A stretch of 64,000 nt of DNA from DAOUBP01 sp034432655 (lineage in GTDB: Bacteria > Chloroflexota > Anaerolineae > CG2-30-64-16). This document shows positions 17,621 through 26,158 of this stretch, in pieces. Both the position numbers and the translations under genes were made by a program. The stretch's first letter is position 1. Each line of letters starts with the position of its first letter. The notes beneath the pieces were generated by a model. It ran no database searches, was not told the origin of the DNA, and saw only the letters and a program-made list of their open reading frames with translations. The DNA lies in contig DAOUBP010000021.1 of the NCBI GenBank assembly GCA_034432655.1, forward strand, positions 21,122 through 85,121, written 5' to 3'.

Positions 17621-19294
17621 ATGAGCCATCTCGCTGAACGTAAAGCCAACTGGGAAAGCACCACCGTCGCCAAAACGCTGGCCCGTGCGCCAGAGCGCCG
17701 CGCGCAATTCGAGACCAGCTCCGGCATCCCGGTGGCGCGCCTTTATACGCCCGACGCGGCCGCAGAGGCCTGCCCGCAGATCGCCGAGGAGTACCTGGAG
17801 AAGCTGGGCTTCCCCGGCGAGTACCCCTTCACGCGCGGGGTGCAGCCCACCATGTATCGCGGCCGCCTTTGGACCATGCGGCAATATGCTGGCTTCGGCA
17901 CCGCGGCCGAGAGCAACCAGCGTTACAAGTACCTGCTGGCCCAAGGGCAGACCGGCCTCAGCGTCGCGTTCGACCTGCCCACGCAGATCGGCTACGACGC
18001 GGACGACCCCATCTGCCTGGGCGAGGTGGGCAAGGTGGGCGTGGCCATCTCATCGCTGGCCGACATGGAGACGTTGCTGGACGGCATCCCGCTGGACAAG
18101 GTCAGCATCAGCATGACCATCAACGCGCCGGCCGCGATCCTGCTGGCCATGGTGATCGCAGTGGCCAAAAAGCAGGGGGTGGATCCCAAAGTGCTGCGCG
18201 GCACGGTGCAGAACGACATCCTCAAAGAGTACGTGGCTCGCGGCACCTACATCTTCCCGCCCGAGCCCTCCATGCGGCTGATCACCGACCTGTTCCGCTA
18301 CTGCGCGGCCGAGGTACCCAACTGGAACACCATCAGCATCTCCGGCTACCACATCCGCGAAGCGGGCGCGACCGCGGTGCAAGAGGTGGCGTTCACCCTG
18401 GCCAACGGCATCGAGTACGTGAAGGCGGCCATCGCCGCCGGCCTGGCGGTGGACGACTTCGGCCCGCAGCTGGCGTTCTTCTTCAACGCGCACAACAACT
18501 TCTTCGAAGAGATCGCCAAGTTCCGCGCAGCGCGGCGGCTGTGGGCGAAGATCATGCGCGAGCGGTTCGGCGCCAGGGATCCCAAGAGCTGGCAGCTCCG
18601 CTTCCACACCCAGACCGCAGGCTCGACCCTCACTGCGCAGCAGCCGGAGAACAACGTGGTGCGCGTGGCCCTGCAGGCGCTGGCCGCGGTGCTGGGCGGC
18701 ACCCAAAGCCTGCACACCAACTCGCGCGATGAGGCACTGGCCCTGCCCTCCGAGGCGGCCGTCGAGGTGGCGCTGCGCACCCAACAGATCATCGCCTACG
18801 AGTCGGGCGTGGCCGACACGGTGGACCCGCTGGCCGGTTCATACTATGTCGAGTACCTGACCGACGAAATCGAGCGGCGGGCGCAGGCCTACATCGAGAA
18901 GATCGACGCGCTGGGCGGCGCGCGGCGGGCCATCGAGGCCGGCTACATCCAGCAGGAGATCCAGGATGCGGCTTACGCGGCCTTGCGCGCGGTCGAAAGC
19001 GGCGAGCAGGTGGTGGTGGGTGTCAACCGATTCCAGCGCGCCCACGAGCAGCTCCCGACCGACCTGCTCAAGATTGACGAAGCGGTCCAGGCCGAGCAGA
19101 TCGCCCGGCTGCAGGCCGTGCGGGCCAACCGGGACGCCGCCAAAGTCGCCGACGTCCTGGCCCGCATCAAGGCGGCCGCGCAAGACCCGGCCGCGCCCCT
19201 CATGCCCCTGTTCATCGAGGCGGTCGAGGCGTACGCGACGCTGGGGGAGATCTGTAACACGTTGCGTGAAGTATTCGGGGAGTACCGCCCATGA
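17621..19294 (+). CDS. mutA: Methylmalonyl-CoA mutase, catalytic (large) subunit
   Basis: A 558-residue TIM-barrel subunit that interconverts methylmalonyl-CoA and succinyl-CoA using adenosylcobalamin. Signatures include YRGRLWTMRQYAGFGTA, GQTGLSVAFDLPTQIGYD, ISISGYHIREAGA and RFHTQTAGSTLTAQQP. It ends near residue 558 without a B12-binding domain, as in two-gene mutases whose small subunit (about 135 residues) is separate; no such gene is in the window. ATG 17621 was chosen over the long upstream open frame because conserved sequence begins there. The stop overlaps the next start (ATGA). Confidence 0.95.
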   Translation: MSHLAERKANWESTTVAKTLARAPERRAQFETSSGIPVARLYTPDAAAEACPQIAEEYLEKLGFPGEYPFTRGVQPTMYRGRLWTMRQYAGFGTAAESNQRYKYLLAQGQTGLSVAFDLPTQIGYDADDPICLGEVGKVGVAISSLADMETLLDGIPLDKVSISMTINAPAAILLAMVIAVAKKQGVDPKVLRGTVQNDILKEYVARGTYIFPPEPSMRLITDLFRYCAAEVPNWNTISISGYHIREAGATAVQEVAFTLANGIEYVKAAIAAGLAVDDFGPQLAFFFNAHNNFFEEIAKFRAARRLWAKIMRERFGARDPKSWQLRFHTQTAGSTLTAQQPENNVVRVALQALAAVLGGTQSLHTNSRDEALALPSEAAVEVALRTQQIIAYESGVADTVDPLAGSYYVEYLTDEIERRAQAYIEKIDALGGARRAIEAGYIQQEIQDAAYAALRAVESGEQVVVGVNRFQRAHEQLPTDLLKIDEAVQAEQIARLQAVRANRDAAKVADVLARIKAAAQDPAAPLMPLFIEAVEAYATLGEICNTLREVFGEYRP

Positions 19295-19836
19295 CCCTGA
19301 TCTTACGGGAGCCCGCAACCCCGGAGCAGATCGCGGCCATGTTGGAAACGCTCGGCTCGTACACCAAACATATGAACAAGCAACCGAATTCTCGCATGTG
19401 CTTCGTGTGTGGGGCGAGCAACCCTGCCGGCGTCCACGTGCGCTTCTACGAGCAAGAGGACGGCTCGCTCCTGGCGCGCTTCACCGCGCAAGAACACCAC
19501 CAGGGCTATCCCGGCCGGATGCACGGCGGCGTGATCAGCGCCATCCTCGACGAGACCATCGGCCGCGCCATCATGATCCGCCACGGCGAGGCGGTCTGGG
19601 GCGTCACCGGCGAGCTGCATGTGCGCTTCCGCCGGCCGGCGCCTATCGGCGTAGAGCTGACCGCGGTCGGCCGCATCACGGCGGAGAACAACCGCCTGTT
19701 CGAGGGCCGCGGCGAGCTCTACCTGCCCGACGGCACCGTCGCAGCCGAGGCCACGGGCAAATATGTCAAGCTGGACATCAGCAAGATCGCCGACTTTGAT
19801 CCCGAACGAGAAGAATGGTACGTGAGGCCGGATTGA
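19291..19836 (+). CDS. PaaI-type hotdog thioesterase
   Basis: A 181-residue protein with MCFVCGASNPAG before the hotdog fold, and QGYPGRMHGGVISAILDETIG, the catalytic segment of PaaI-like acyl-CoA thioesterases. Its ATG overlaps the mutase stop by 4 bp, so it is translated with it and may clear dead-end acyl-CoAs of the propionate route (inference). Confidence 0.85.
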   Translation: MTLILREPATPEQIAAMLETLGSYTKHMNKQPNSRMCFVCGASNPAGVHVRFYEQEDGSLLARFTAQEHHQGYPGRMHGGVISAILDETIGRAIMIRHGEAVWGVTGELHVRFRRPAPIGVELTAVGRITAENNRLFEGRGELYLPDGTVAAEATGKYVKLDISKIADFDPEREEWYVRPD

Positions 19837-19837
19837 A

Positions 19838-19931
19838 ATTGGTAACTTGGTAGACTGGTACATCGGTAACTTGGCAAACTGGGCATGGGAAACCGCCAGC
19901 AATCTACCAGTCTACCAATCTACCCGCTACC
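19838..19931. repeat. GGTAGACTGG-type palindromic repeat, copy 2
   Basis: GGTAACTTGGTAGACTGGTA units on the left are answered by TACCAGTCTACC units on the right, so the tract can form a hairpin. It separates the thioesterase gene from the epimerase gene and ends just before the latter's ribosome-binding site. Confidence 0.85.
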
Positions 19932-19945
19932 GGAAAGGAACACCC

Positions 19946-20350
19946 ATGACTATCAAACGCATAGACCATATCGCGATCGTCGTCGAGGACCTGGAGCGCG
20001 CGCTGGCCGTCTACCGCGACGCGCTGGGGATGACCGTGAGCGACATCCGGGAGATGCCGGAGCAGGACGTGAAGATGGCGTTCCTGCCGACGGGCGATTC
20101 CGAGATCGAGCTGCTGGAGCCGATCAACCCCGACTCGGGCATTGCGCGCTATCTGGCCAAGCGCGGGGAGGGGCTGCACCACATCTGCCTGGAGGTGGAT
20201 GACATCGAGGCGACCCTGGCAGACCTCAAGGCCAAAGGCGCGCAGCTGATTGACGAAACCCCCAAGCCAGGCGCCTACGGCAGGATCGCCTTCATCCACC
20301 CCAAAGGCGCGCACGGCGTGCTGGTGGAGTTGGTGGAGCGTGATGCGTGA
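19946..20350 (+). CDS. mce: Methylmalonyl-CoA epimerase
   Basis: A 134-residue vicinal-oxygen-chelate protein that interconverts (S)- and (R)-methylmalonyl-CoA between carboxylase and mutase. The metal ligands of the family are visible: H8 in DHIAIVVED, a Q/E position near 40-42, H79 in GLHHICLEV and E128 in GVLVELV. The ATG at 19946 follows GGAAAGGA. It is the last propionate-pathway gene of the block. Confidence 0.94.
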   Translation: MTIKRIDHIAIVVEDLERALAVYRDALGMTVSDIREMPEQDVKMAFLPTGDSEIELLEPINPDSGIARYLAKRGEGLHHICLEVDDIEATLADLKAKGAQLIDETPKPGAYGRIAFIHPKGAHGVLVELVERDA

Positions 20351-20505
20351 CGCGTGGTGCGTACTGCGTATTGCGTACTGCGTATTGCGTATTGCGTCAG
20401 AGACGGGAGGGGCAACCATCAGCACCTTGAGTTCCTTCGCCATTCGCCGATTCGCTGATTCGCCATTCGCTGATTCGCCGATTCGCCATTCGCCGATTCG
20501 CCGCC
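20351..20505. repeat. GTATTGC repeat followed by CGATTCGC repeat
   Basis: 20353-20396 holds GTACTGCGTATTGCG-type units. After 40 unstructured bases, 20435-20505 holds about eight units of TTCGCYRATTCGC. The tract runs to within a few bases of the MFS gene start and leaves no clear ribosome-binding site for it. Confidence 0.85.
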
Positions 20506-20511
20506 TGCCAT

Positions 20512-21756
20512 ATGCCGTTCAAACGCCTGAACCCCTTCCGTCACGCGCCTGATACAGCGCCGACCTCGGCCCGGGTTGAGACCAACATCCGCCATCTGGT
20601 GTGGGACATCGCATGGTTTGGCGTGCTCTGGGGTTCGGTAGTCACATTCCTGCAGGTGTATGTGGTTCGGCTGGGCGGCTCCAGCCTGCTGGTCAGCACC
20701 CTCACCTACGGGCCGGCGCTGATCGCGATCTTATGGCAGATCCCCGCCGGCCGGCTGATGACACGTGCCGGCCACCGCATGCGATGGGTCATCGGCGCCG
20801 GGTTTGTTTACCGGCTCTTCTTCCTGGCGGTTGCGCTGGTGCCCTTCGCCTTCCCACGCAACCGCGCTGAGATCACCACCGCCATCTGGGTGCTTTCCGC
20901 CCTCGCCTCCAGCGTCAGCAACGTGGCATTTCTCTCGATGATGGCGGATGCGGTGCCGGCCGACCGCATGACGCAGGTCGTGGGCTGGCGCATCGCTGCC
21001 TTCGGGGTCGCCAACACCTTGACCACCCTGCTGGGTGGACAGCTCTTGCAGCGTATGTCCTTCCCGATCAACTACCAGATCTTCTTCTTGATCGGTTGGG
21101 CGGCGTCGCTGGTCAGCTGGTGGCACGTGCTGCAACTCCGGGTGCCCGACCGGCCGCCCGCTCACGGACCGCACCAAACCTTCTGGCGCGACCTCAACGG
21201 GCTGCTACACTACCCGCGCTTCGGGCAGTTCCTGATCGGCGCGGGCGTCATGCAGCTGGCACTGGGCATGATCGCGCCGGCGTTGCCGTTATACTGGGTG
21301 CGTAACCTGGGCGCCAACGATGGACAGATCAGCCTGGTGCTGACCGTCACTTCAGGCACGCTAGTGATCGGCTCACTGTTGATGCGCCGTGCGGTGGAAC
21401 GCATCGGCCGCGAGCGGGCCCTGGCGGCCGGCGCCCTGGGCTACGCGCTCTATCCCCTGATCACCTCCTTCACCCCCTCTGTCTGGTGGCTGCTGCCGTG
21501 GGCAGCGCTGGCCGGGTTCTTCAATGCAGCGATAACGGTCACCCTCTTCGAAAACCTGGTCTCGGTGACCCCCGAGGCCGACCGCACCAACTACATCGCA
21601 GTTCATAACGTGGTCATGAACATCGCCCTGTTCACCGGGCCGATCCTGGCCGGCCTGCTGGCGCGCGATACAGCCGGGGTCGTGCTGGCGCTGCGGCTGG
21701 CCGCGGTGGTCGGCGTGGTGGCCAGCGCCTTGCTGGCGTTGCGCCGGGATGCCTGA
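20512..21756 (+). CDS. Major facilitator superfamily transporter
   Basis: A 414-residue carrier with about 11-12 predicted membrane helices and the loop 2-3 motif GRLMTRAGHRMRW (an A-motif variant). The fold resembles the MFS multidrug/sugar group with no specific signature. The N terminus MPFKRLNPFRHAP is cytoplasmic. The start lacks a good Shine-Dalgarno sequence because repeat DNA abuts it. Substrate unknown. Confidence 0.82.
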   Translation: MPFKRLNPFRHAPDTAPTSARVETNIRHLVWDIAWFGVLWGSVVTFLQVYVVRLGGSSLLVSTLTYGPALIAILWQIPAGRLMTRAGHRMRWVIGAGFVYRLFFLAVALVPFAFPRNRAEITTAIWVLSALASSVSNVAFLSMMADAVPADRMTQVVGWRIAAFGVANTLTTLLGGQLLQRMSFPINYQIFFLIGWAASLVSWWHVLQLRVPDRPPAHGPHQTFWRDLNGLLHYPRFGQFLIGAGVMQLALGMIAPALPLYWVRNLGANDGQISLVLTVTSGTLVIGSLLMRRAVERIGRERALAAGALGYALYPLITSFTPSVWWLLPWAALAGFFNAAITVTLFENLVSVTPEADRTNYIAVHNVVMNIALFTGPILAGLLARDTAGVVLALRLAAVVGVVASALLALRRDA

Positions 21757-21757
21757 T

Positions 21758-21819
21758 TTGACACCGGCGCCGGATCCGGTATAATAGAACTAGATTTAGA
21801 TTTATTCTAAATATAGTTC
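21758..21819 (+). promoter_or_regulatory. Consensus promoter and 33-bp Fur/PerR operator of the regulator gene
   Basis: TTGACA at 21758-21763 and TATAAT at 21780-21785 are 16 bp apart, both perfect. Immediately downstream, 21787-21819 is a 33-bp dyad centred on 21803: arms GAACTA and ATTTAGA answered by TCTAAAT and TAGTTC with one mismatched pair. An AT-rich dyad over the start of transcription of a Fur-family gene is the classical autoregulatory site. It probably controls katG as well. Confidence 0.8.
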
Positions 21820-21859
21820 TTATCTCATCGCCGCGCCACTCATACACGAGAAGAATATC

Positions 21860-22258
21860 ATGACCACTTCGTTACAGTTGACCCGCCAACGAGAAGCGGT
21901 GCTGGCCGTGATCCAGGAAGCGGAAAAACACCTCACCGCGCAAGAGATCTACGACCGGGTGCGCCAACGCCTGCCGGGCATTGCCTACGCAACCGTTTAC
22001 AACGCGCTGGCATACCTGTTCCAGGCCGGCCAGGTGCAGGCGGTACATCTGGGGAGCGGCGCGACCCTATACGACCGCAACCTGGAACGGCATGACCACC
22101 TGGTTTGTCGCCAATGCGGCAAAGTGCTGGACTACTGTTTCCCAGACCTGGACCGGGCTGTGGAACAGGTCACCCAAGCCACCGGCTTCCGGGCGCAGAA
22201 GATAGAGTTGACGTTTATCGGCTTGTGCCCGGACTGCCAGGGCGCAGATGTTCAGTAG
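21860..22258 (+). CDS. Fur-family regulator, PerR-like
   Basis: A 132-residue metalloregulator: winged helix at about 8-65 (TAQEIYDRVRQ, ATVYNALAYL) and a dimerisation domain. The structural zinc site is C83/C86 and C123/C126. H78 and H80 (RHDHLVC) with H24 and D72 match the positions of the PerR regulatory metal site, where histidine oxidation senses peroxide. PerR rather than iron-Fur is favoured because katG follows 61 bp downstream on the same strand. An operator lies over its own promoter. Confidence 0.88.
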   Translation: MTTSLQLTRQREAVLAVIQEAEKHLTAQEIYDRVRQRLPGIAYATVYNALAYLFQAGQVQAVHLGSGATLYDRNLERHDHLVCRQCGKVLDYCFPDLDRAVEQVTQATGFRAQKIELTFIGLCPDCQGADVQ

Positions 22259-22319
22259 AGCGCAGTTGGACGCGATCAGTCCGCTGCCATAATTTACACC
22301 GCGAAAGGAGTGAAGCGAA

Positions 22320-24515
22320 ATGAGCGAAGAGAAGAAGTGCCCTGTGACGGGCAGCGTGCACACGGTCGGCAGAGGCACCACGAACAAGGACTGGTGGCCG
22401 AATCAGCTGAATCTGAGGATCCTCCACCAACACTCCTCCCTCTCCAACCCCATGGGCGAGGACTTCAACTATGCCGAGGAGTTCAAGAAGCTCGACTACG
22501 AGGCCCTGAAGCGGGACCTCCACGCGCTGATGACGGACTCGCAGGACTGGTGGCCGGCCGACTACGGCCACTACGGCGGGCTCTTCATCCGCATGGCCTG
22601 GCACAGCGCGGGCACCTATCGCATCGGCGACGGCCGCGGGGGTGGAGGCCTCGGCGCCCAGCGCTTCGCGCCCCTCAACAGCTGGCCCGACAACGCCAAC
22701 CTCGACAAGGCCCGCCGGCTGCTTTGGCCGATCAAGAAGAAGTACGGCCGGAAGATCTCCTGGTCCGACCTGATGATCCTGGCCGGCAACGTGGCTCTGG
22801 AATCCATGGGCTTCAAGACCTTCGGCTTCGGCGGCGGCCGTGAGGACATCTGGGAGCCGCCCGAGGACATCTACTGGGGGTCTGAGAACGAGTGGCTCGG
22901 CGACAAGCGCTACTCCGGCGACCGGGAGCTGGAGAATCCTTTGGCTGCGGTGCAGATGGGCCTGATCTACGTCAACCCCGAAGGGCCCAACGGCGTGCCG
23001 GATCCGCTGGCCTCGGCCAGGGACATCCGCGAGACCTTCGCGCGCATGGCGATGAACGACGAAGAGACGGTCGCGCTGGTCGCCGGCGGCCACACCTTCG
23101 GCAAAGCCCACGGCGCCGGCCCGGCCACCCATGTGGGGCCCGAGCCCGAGGCCGCGCCCATCGAGGAGATGGGCCTCGGCTGGAAGAGCAGTTTCGGCAC
23201 CGGCAAAGGGGACGACACCATCACCAGCGGCATCGAAGGCCCCTGGACGCCCAACCCGACCAGGTGGGACATGGGCTACCTCGACATGTTGTTCGGCTAC
23301 GAGTGGGAGCTGACCAAGAGCCCGGCCGGCGCCTGGCAATGGCAGCCCAAGAACATCGCCGAGAAGGACCTTGCGCCGGCTGCACACGATCCTTCGAAGC
23401 GGGTTGTGCCCATGATGACCACCGCGGACATGGCGCTGCGGATGGACCCCATCTACGAGAAGATCGCGCGCCGCTTCCACCAGAATCCCCAGGAGTTCGC
23501 CGACGCGTTCGCCCGCGCCTGGTTCAAGCTGACCCACCGCGACATGGGCCCCCGTGCGCGCTACCTCGGCCCGGAAGTCCCGGCCGAAGAGCTGATCTGG
23601 CAGGACCCCATCCCCGCCGTAGATCACGAGCTGATCAACGAGGCCGACATCGCCGCGCTCAAGGCCAGGATCCTCGCCTCGGGGCTCTCGATCCGGGAGC
23701 TGGTCTACACCGCCTGGGCGTCGGCCTCCACCTTCCGCGGCTCCGATAAGCGCGGCGGCGCGAACGGCGCGCGCATCCGCCTGGCGCCGCAAAAGGATTG
23801 GGAGGTCAACGAGCCCGAGCAACTGGCGAAGGTGCTGGCGGTCCTGGAGGGCATCCAGCAGGAATTCAACCGCGCGCAGACGGACGGCAAGAAGGTGTCG
23901 CTGGCCGATCTGATCGTCCTAGGCGGCTGCGCGGCCGTCGAACAGGCCGCCAGGAACGCCGGCTTCGATGTGACCGTGCCCTTCACGCCGGGGCGCATGG
24001 ACGCGTCGCAGGAGCAGACCGACGTGGCGTCCTTCGCCGTCCTCGAGCCGTTTGCCGACGGGTTCCGCAACTATCAGAAGGGGAAAGCGTCAGTGCGGGC
24101 AGAGGAGATGCTGGTGGACCGCGCGCAACTGCTGACACTGACCGCGCCGGAGATGACGGTGCTGATCGGCGGCATGCGCGCCCTGGGCGCCAACTACGGC
24201 GGAACGCAGCACGGCGTCTTCACCCACCGGCCGGGCGCGCTCACCAACGACTTCTTCGTGAACCTGCTGGACATGGGCACCGTGTGGCACCCGATCACCG
24301 AAGACGCGGAGCTGTTCGAGGGCCGCGATCGCAAGACGGGCGAGCTCAAGTGGACCGCCACCCGCGTGGACCTGATCTTCGGCGCGAACTCGCAACTGAG
24401 GGCGATCGCCGAAGTCTACGGCGCTGACGACGCCCAGGAGAAGTTCGTGCACGACTTCATCGCGGCGTGGAACAAGGTCATGAACCTGGACCGCTTCGAC
24501 ATCGCCTGGAAGTAA
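22320..24515 (+). CDS. katG: Catalase-peroxidase
   Basis: A 731-residue haem enzyme that dismutates hydrogen peroxide. The distal triad is R91, W94, H95 (RMAWHSAGTYR). The W94-Y217-M243 side chains that form the catalase-specific adduct are all present, and the proximal haem ligand is H258 (GGHTFGKAHG). The C-terminal pseudo-peroxidase half is complete to FDIAWK. GAAAGGAG precedes the ATG. It lies behind the PerR-like regulator and ends at a strong terminator. Confidence 0.97.
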   Translation: MSEEKKCPVTGSVHTVGRGTTNKDWWPNQLNLRILHQHSSLSNPMGEDFNYAEEFKKLDYEALKRDLHALMTDSQDWWPADYGHYGGLFIRMAWHSAGTYRIGDGRGGGGLGAQRFAPLNSWPDNANLDKARRLLWPIKKKYGRKISWSDLMILAGNVALESMGFKTFGFGGGREDIWEPPEDIYWGSENEWLGDKRYSGDRELENPLAAVQMGLIYVNPEGPNGVPDPLASARDIRETFARMAMNDEETVALVAGGHTFGKAHGAGPATHVGPEPEAAPIEEMGLGWKSSFGTGKGDDTITSGIEGPWTPNPTRWDMGYLDMLFGYEWELTKSPAGAWQWQPKNIAEKDLAPAAHDPSKRVVPMMTTADMALRMDPIYEKIARRFHQNPQEFADAFARAWFKLTHRDMGPRARYLGPEVPAEELIWQDPIPAVDHELINEADIAALKARILASGLSIRELVYTAWASASTFRGSDKRGGANGARIRLAPQKDWEVNEPEQLAKVLAVLEGIQQEFNRAQTDGKKVSLADLIVLGGCAAVEQAARNAGFDVTVPFTPGRMDASQEQTDVASFAVLEPFADGFRNYQKGKASVRAEEMLVDRAQLLTLTAPEMTVLIGGMRALGANYGGTQHGVFTHRPGALTNDFFVNLLDMGTVWHPITEDAELFEGRDRKTGELKWTATRVDLIFGANSQLRAIAEVYGADDAQEKFVHDFIAAWNKVMNLDRFDIAWK

Positions 24516-24534
24516 GCTCGGCATCCGGGGCTTC

Positions 24535-24568
24535 AGAGGGATCGTCCGCTGGACGATCCCTCTTTTTT
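24535..24568 (+). terminator. Rho-independent terminator of katG
   Basis: AGAGGGATCGTCC at 24535-24547 pairs perfectly with 24551-24563 around a GCT loop and runs into a T tract. It begins 20 bp after the katG stop. Confidence 0.93.
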
Positions 24569-24592
24569 GTCCAACCCGTAACTGTTTGCCGT

Positions 24593-26158
24593 TTAAGGGA
24601 TCGGGCGCCGCTGTTCAGAGTTGTAATAACGCAGCGCTCCCAGAAAGCGCTCCGCCCCCTGCCGGATCTCCGCCCGCTCCGCCTCGCCCACGCGCGCCAG
24701 CCCCAGCACAGCCGGCCCCAGGCGCGGGTTGGCGCGCAGCGCGGCCTCATGTTCGATGAGGAAGTTCCAGTAGAGGAAGTTGTAAGGGCACGCGTCCGGC
24801 CCGAGCCGGCGTTTGGGGTCAAAGCGGCAACCGGCGCAGTAGTCGCTCATTTTCTGGATGTAGTTGGCCGACGCGATGTAGGGCTTGGTGGCGGTCTGGC
24901 CGCCGTCCGCGTTCAGCCCCATGCCGATGACGTTGGGCAGCACCACCCAATCGTAGGCGTCCACATAGCAGGCCAGAAACCACTCGGCCACCGCGGCCGG
25001 CTCCACCCCGGCCAGCAAGCAGAAGTTGCAGACGATCATCAACCGCTCGATGTGGTGCGAGTAGCCGGTCGCGAGCACCCGGCGGACGACGTGGCGGATG
25101 CAGCGCATCTCGGTCTCGCCATCCCAAAACATGGCCGGCAGCGGCCGCGTTGCGGCCCAACTGTTGGCCGTGCGCAGGTCGGGCATCAGCCGCCAATACT
25201 GCCAGTAGATATACTCTCGCCAGCCCAGCACCTGGCGCACAAACCCCTCGACCGAATTGATGGGCGCCGCACCGGCATTGTGCGCATCTTCGGCCGCCCG
25301 GATCATCTGCAGGGGGCTTAACAGGCCGATGTTAACGTAAGGCGAAAGCGCCGAGTGGTAGAGGACGTCGTGGCCCGCGGCCATCGCGTCCTCGTAGGGC
25401 CCGAACAGGGGCAGGCGGTGGCGGATAAAATCGTCCAGCGCGGCCGCGGCCTGTTCATGCGTCACCGCCAGGTTGAACCCGGCTGCGCTACCGACCCCGT
25501 GGCCGGCCGCGTCCAACTCGGCTATGACCTGGCGGGTGATGGTATCCGGCGGGAAGGTGATGCGCTGTGGCGGCTGGGCGCCGCGCGGCAGCGGCTTGCG
25601 GTTCTCTGTGTCGAAGTTCCAGCGGCCGCCAACCGGCTCCCCTGCAGGGGTCATCAGCACCCCGAACTGCCGTCGCATTGCACGGTAAAAGGTCTCCATC
25701 ACCACGCGAGCGGATCGGGGAAGGGGCGTTTCTCGCCAGGGCGAGGGCGGTGATCCGACCAGAAACTGTGTATTGGGCAGGACGGTCACGGGCCGGCCCA
25801 CTTCTCCAGCCAGCGCCGCCTCCTGCCAGCGTCGCGCATCAAACTCGCTGGCCGCCATGCAGAAGATGCGCTCGGGCTCCCAAGCGGCCACGTGCTGACG
25901 CAGCCCGGCCGTAAAGCTCGCGGCCCGCAAATAGTCCACCTGATAGCCCCGGCCCCGCAGCGCCTCGGCGAAGTGGCGCATGGCGCTGAAGAGCAGCACC
26001 AGCTTCTTGCGCTGGTAAGGGAGCTGCCGGACGCGCGCTGCGCTCTCGATCAGGACGACCCGCATCTGCTCCCTGCCGGCCGTGGCTTCGGCGGCCGCCA
26101 GGGCCGGGTGGTCAAACGTGAGCTGGTCGCCCAGGATCCAGGCCGTCGCGCGGGTCAC
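24593..26158 (-). CDS. FeS-type photolyase / cryptochrome-like protein
   Basis: A roughly 521-residue member of the FeS-BCP (CryPro/(6-4) photolyase-like) group, which uses FAD and light to repair UV lesions or to signal. N-terminal alpha/beta domain WILGDQLTFDHPAL; FAD-binding helical domain with GWREYIYWQYW and TGYSHHIERLM. Cysteines in VCNFCLLAG and YCAGCRFDPK...DACPYN are placed to hold the 4Fe-4S cluster. An ATG at 26203 is open, but the GTG at 26158 overlaps the crtB stop as GTGA and gives the usual N terminus, so I prefer it. It is last in a crtI-crtB operon. Confidence 0.9.
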   Translation of the reverse strand: MTRATAWILGDQLTFDHPALAAAEATAGREQMRVVLIESAARVRQLPYQRKKLVLLFSAMRHFAEALRGRGYQVDYLRAASFTAGLRQHVAAWEPERIFCMAASEFDARRWQEAALAGEVGRPVTVLPNTQFLVGSPPSPWRETPLPRSARVVMETFYRAMRRQFGVLMTPAGEPVGGRWNFDTENRKPLPRGAQPPQRITFPPDTITRQVIAELDAAGHGVGSAAGFNLAVTHEQAAAALDDFIRHRLPLFGPYEDAMAAGHDVLYHSALSPYVNIGLLSPLQMIRAAEDAHNAGAAPINSVEGFVRQVLGWREYIYWQYWRLMPDLRTANSWAATRPLPAMFWDGETEMRCIRHVVRRVLATGYSHHIERLMIVCNFCLLAGVEPAAVAEWFLACYVDAYDWVVLPNVIGMGLNADGGQTATKPYIASANYIQKMSDYCAGCRFDPKRRLGPDACPYNFLYWNFLIEHEAALRANPRLGPAVLGLARVGEAERAEIRQGAERFLGALRYYNSEQRRPIP

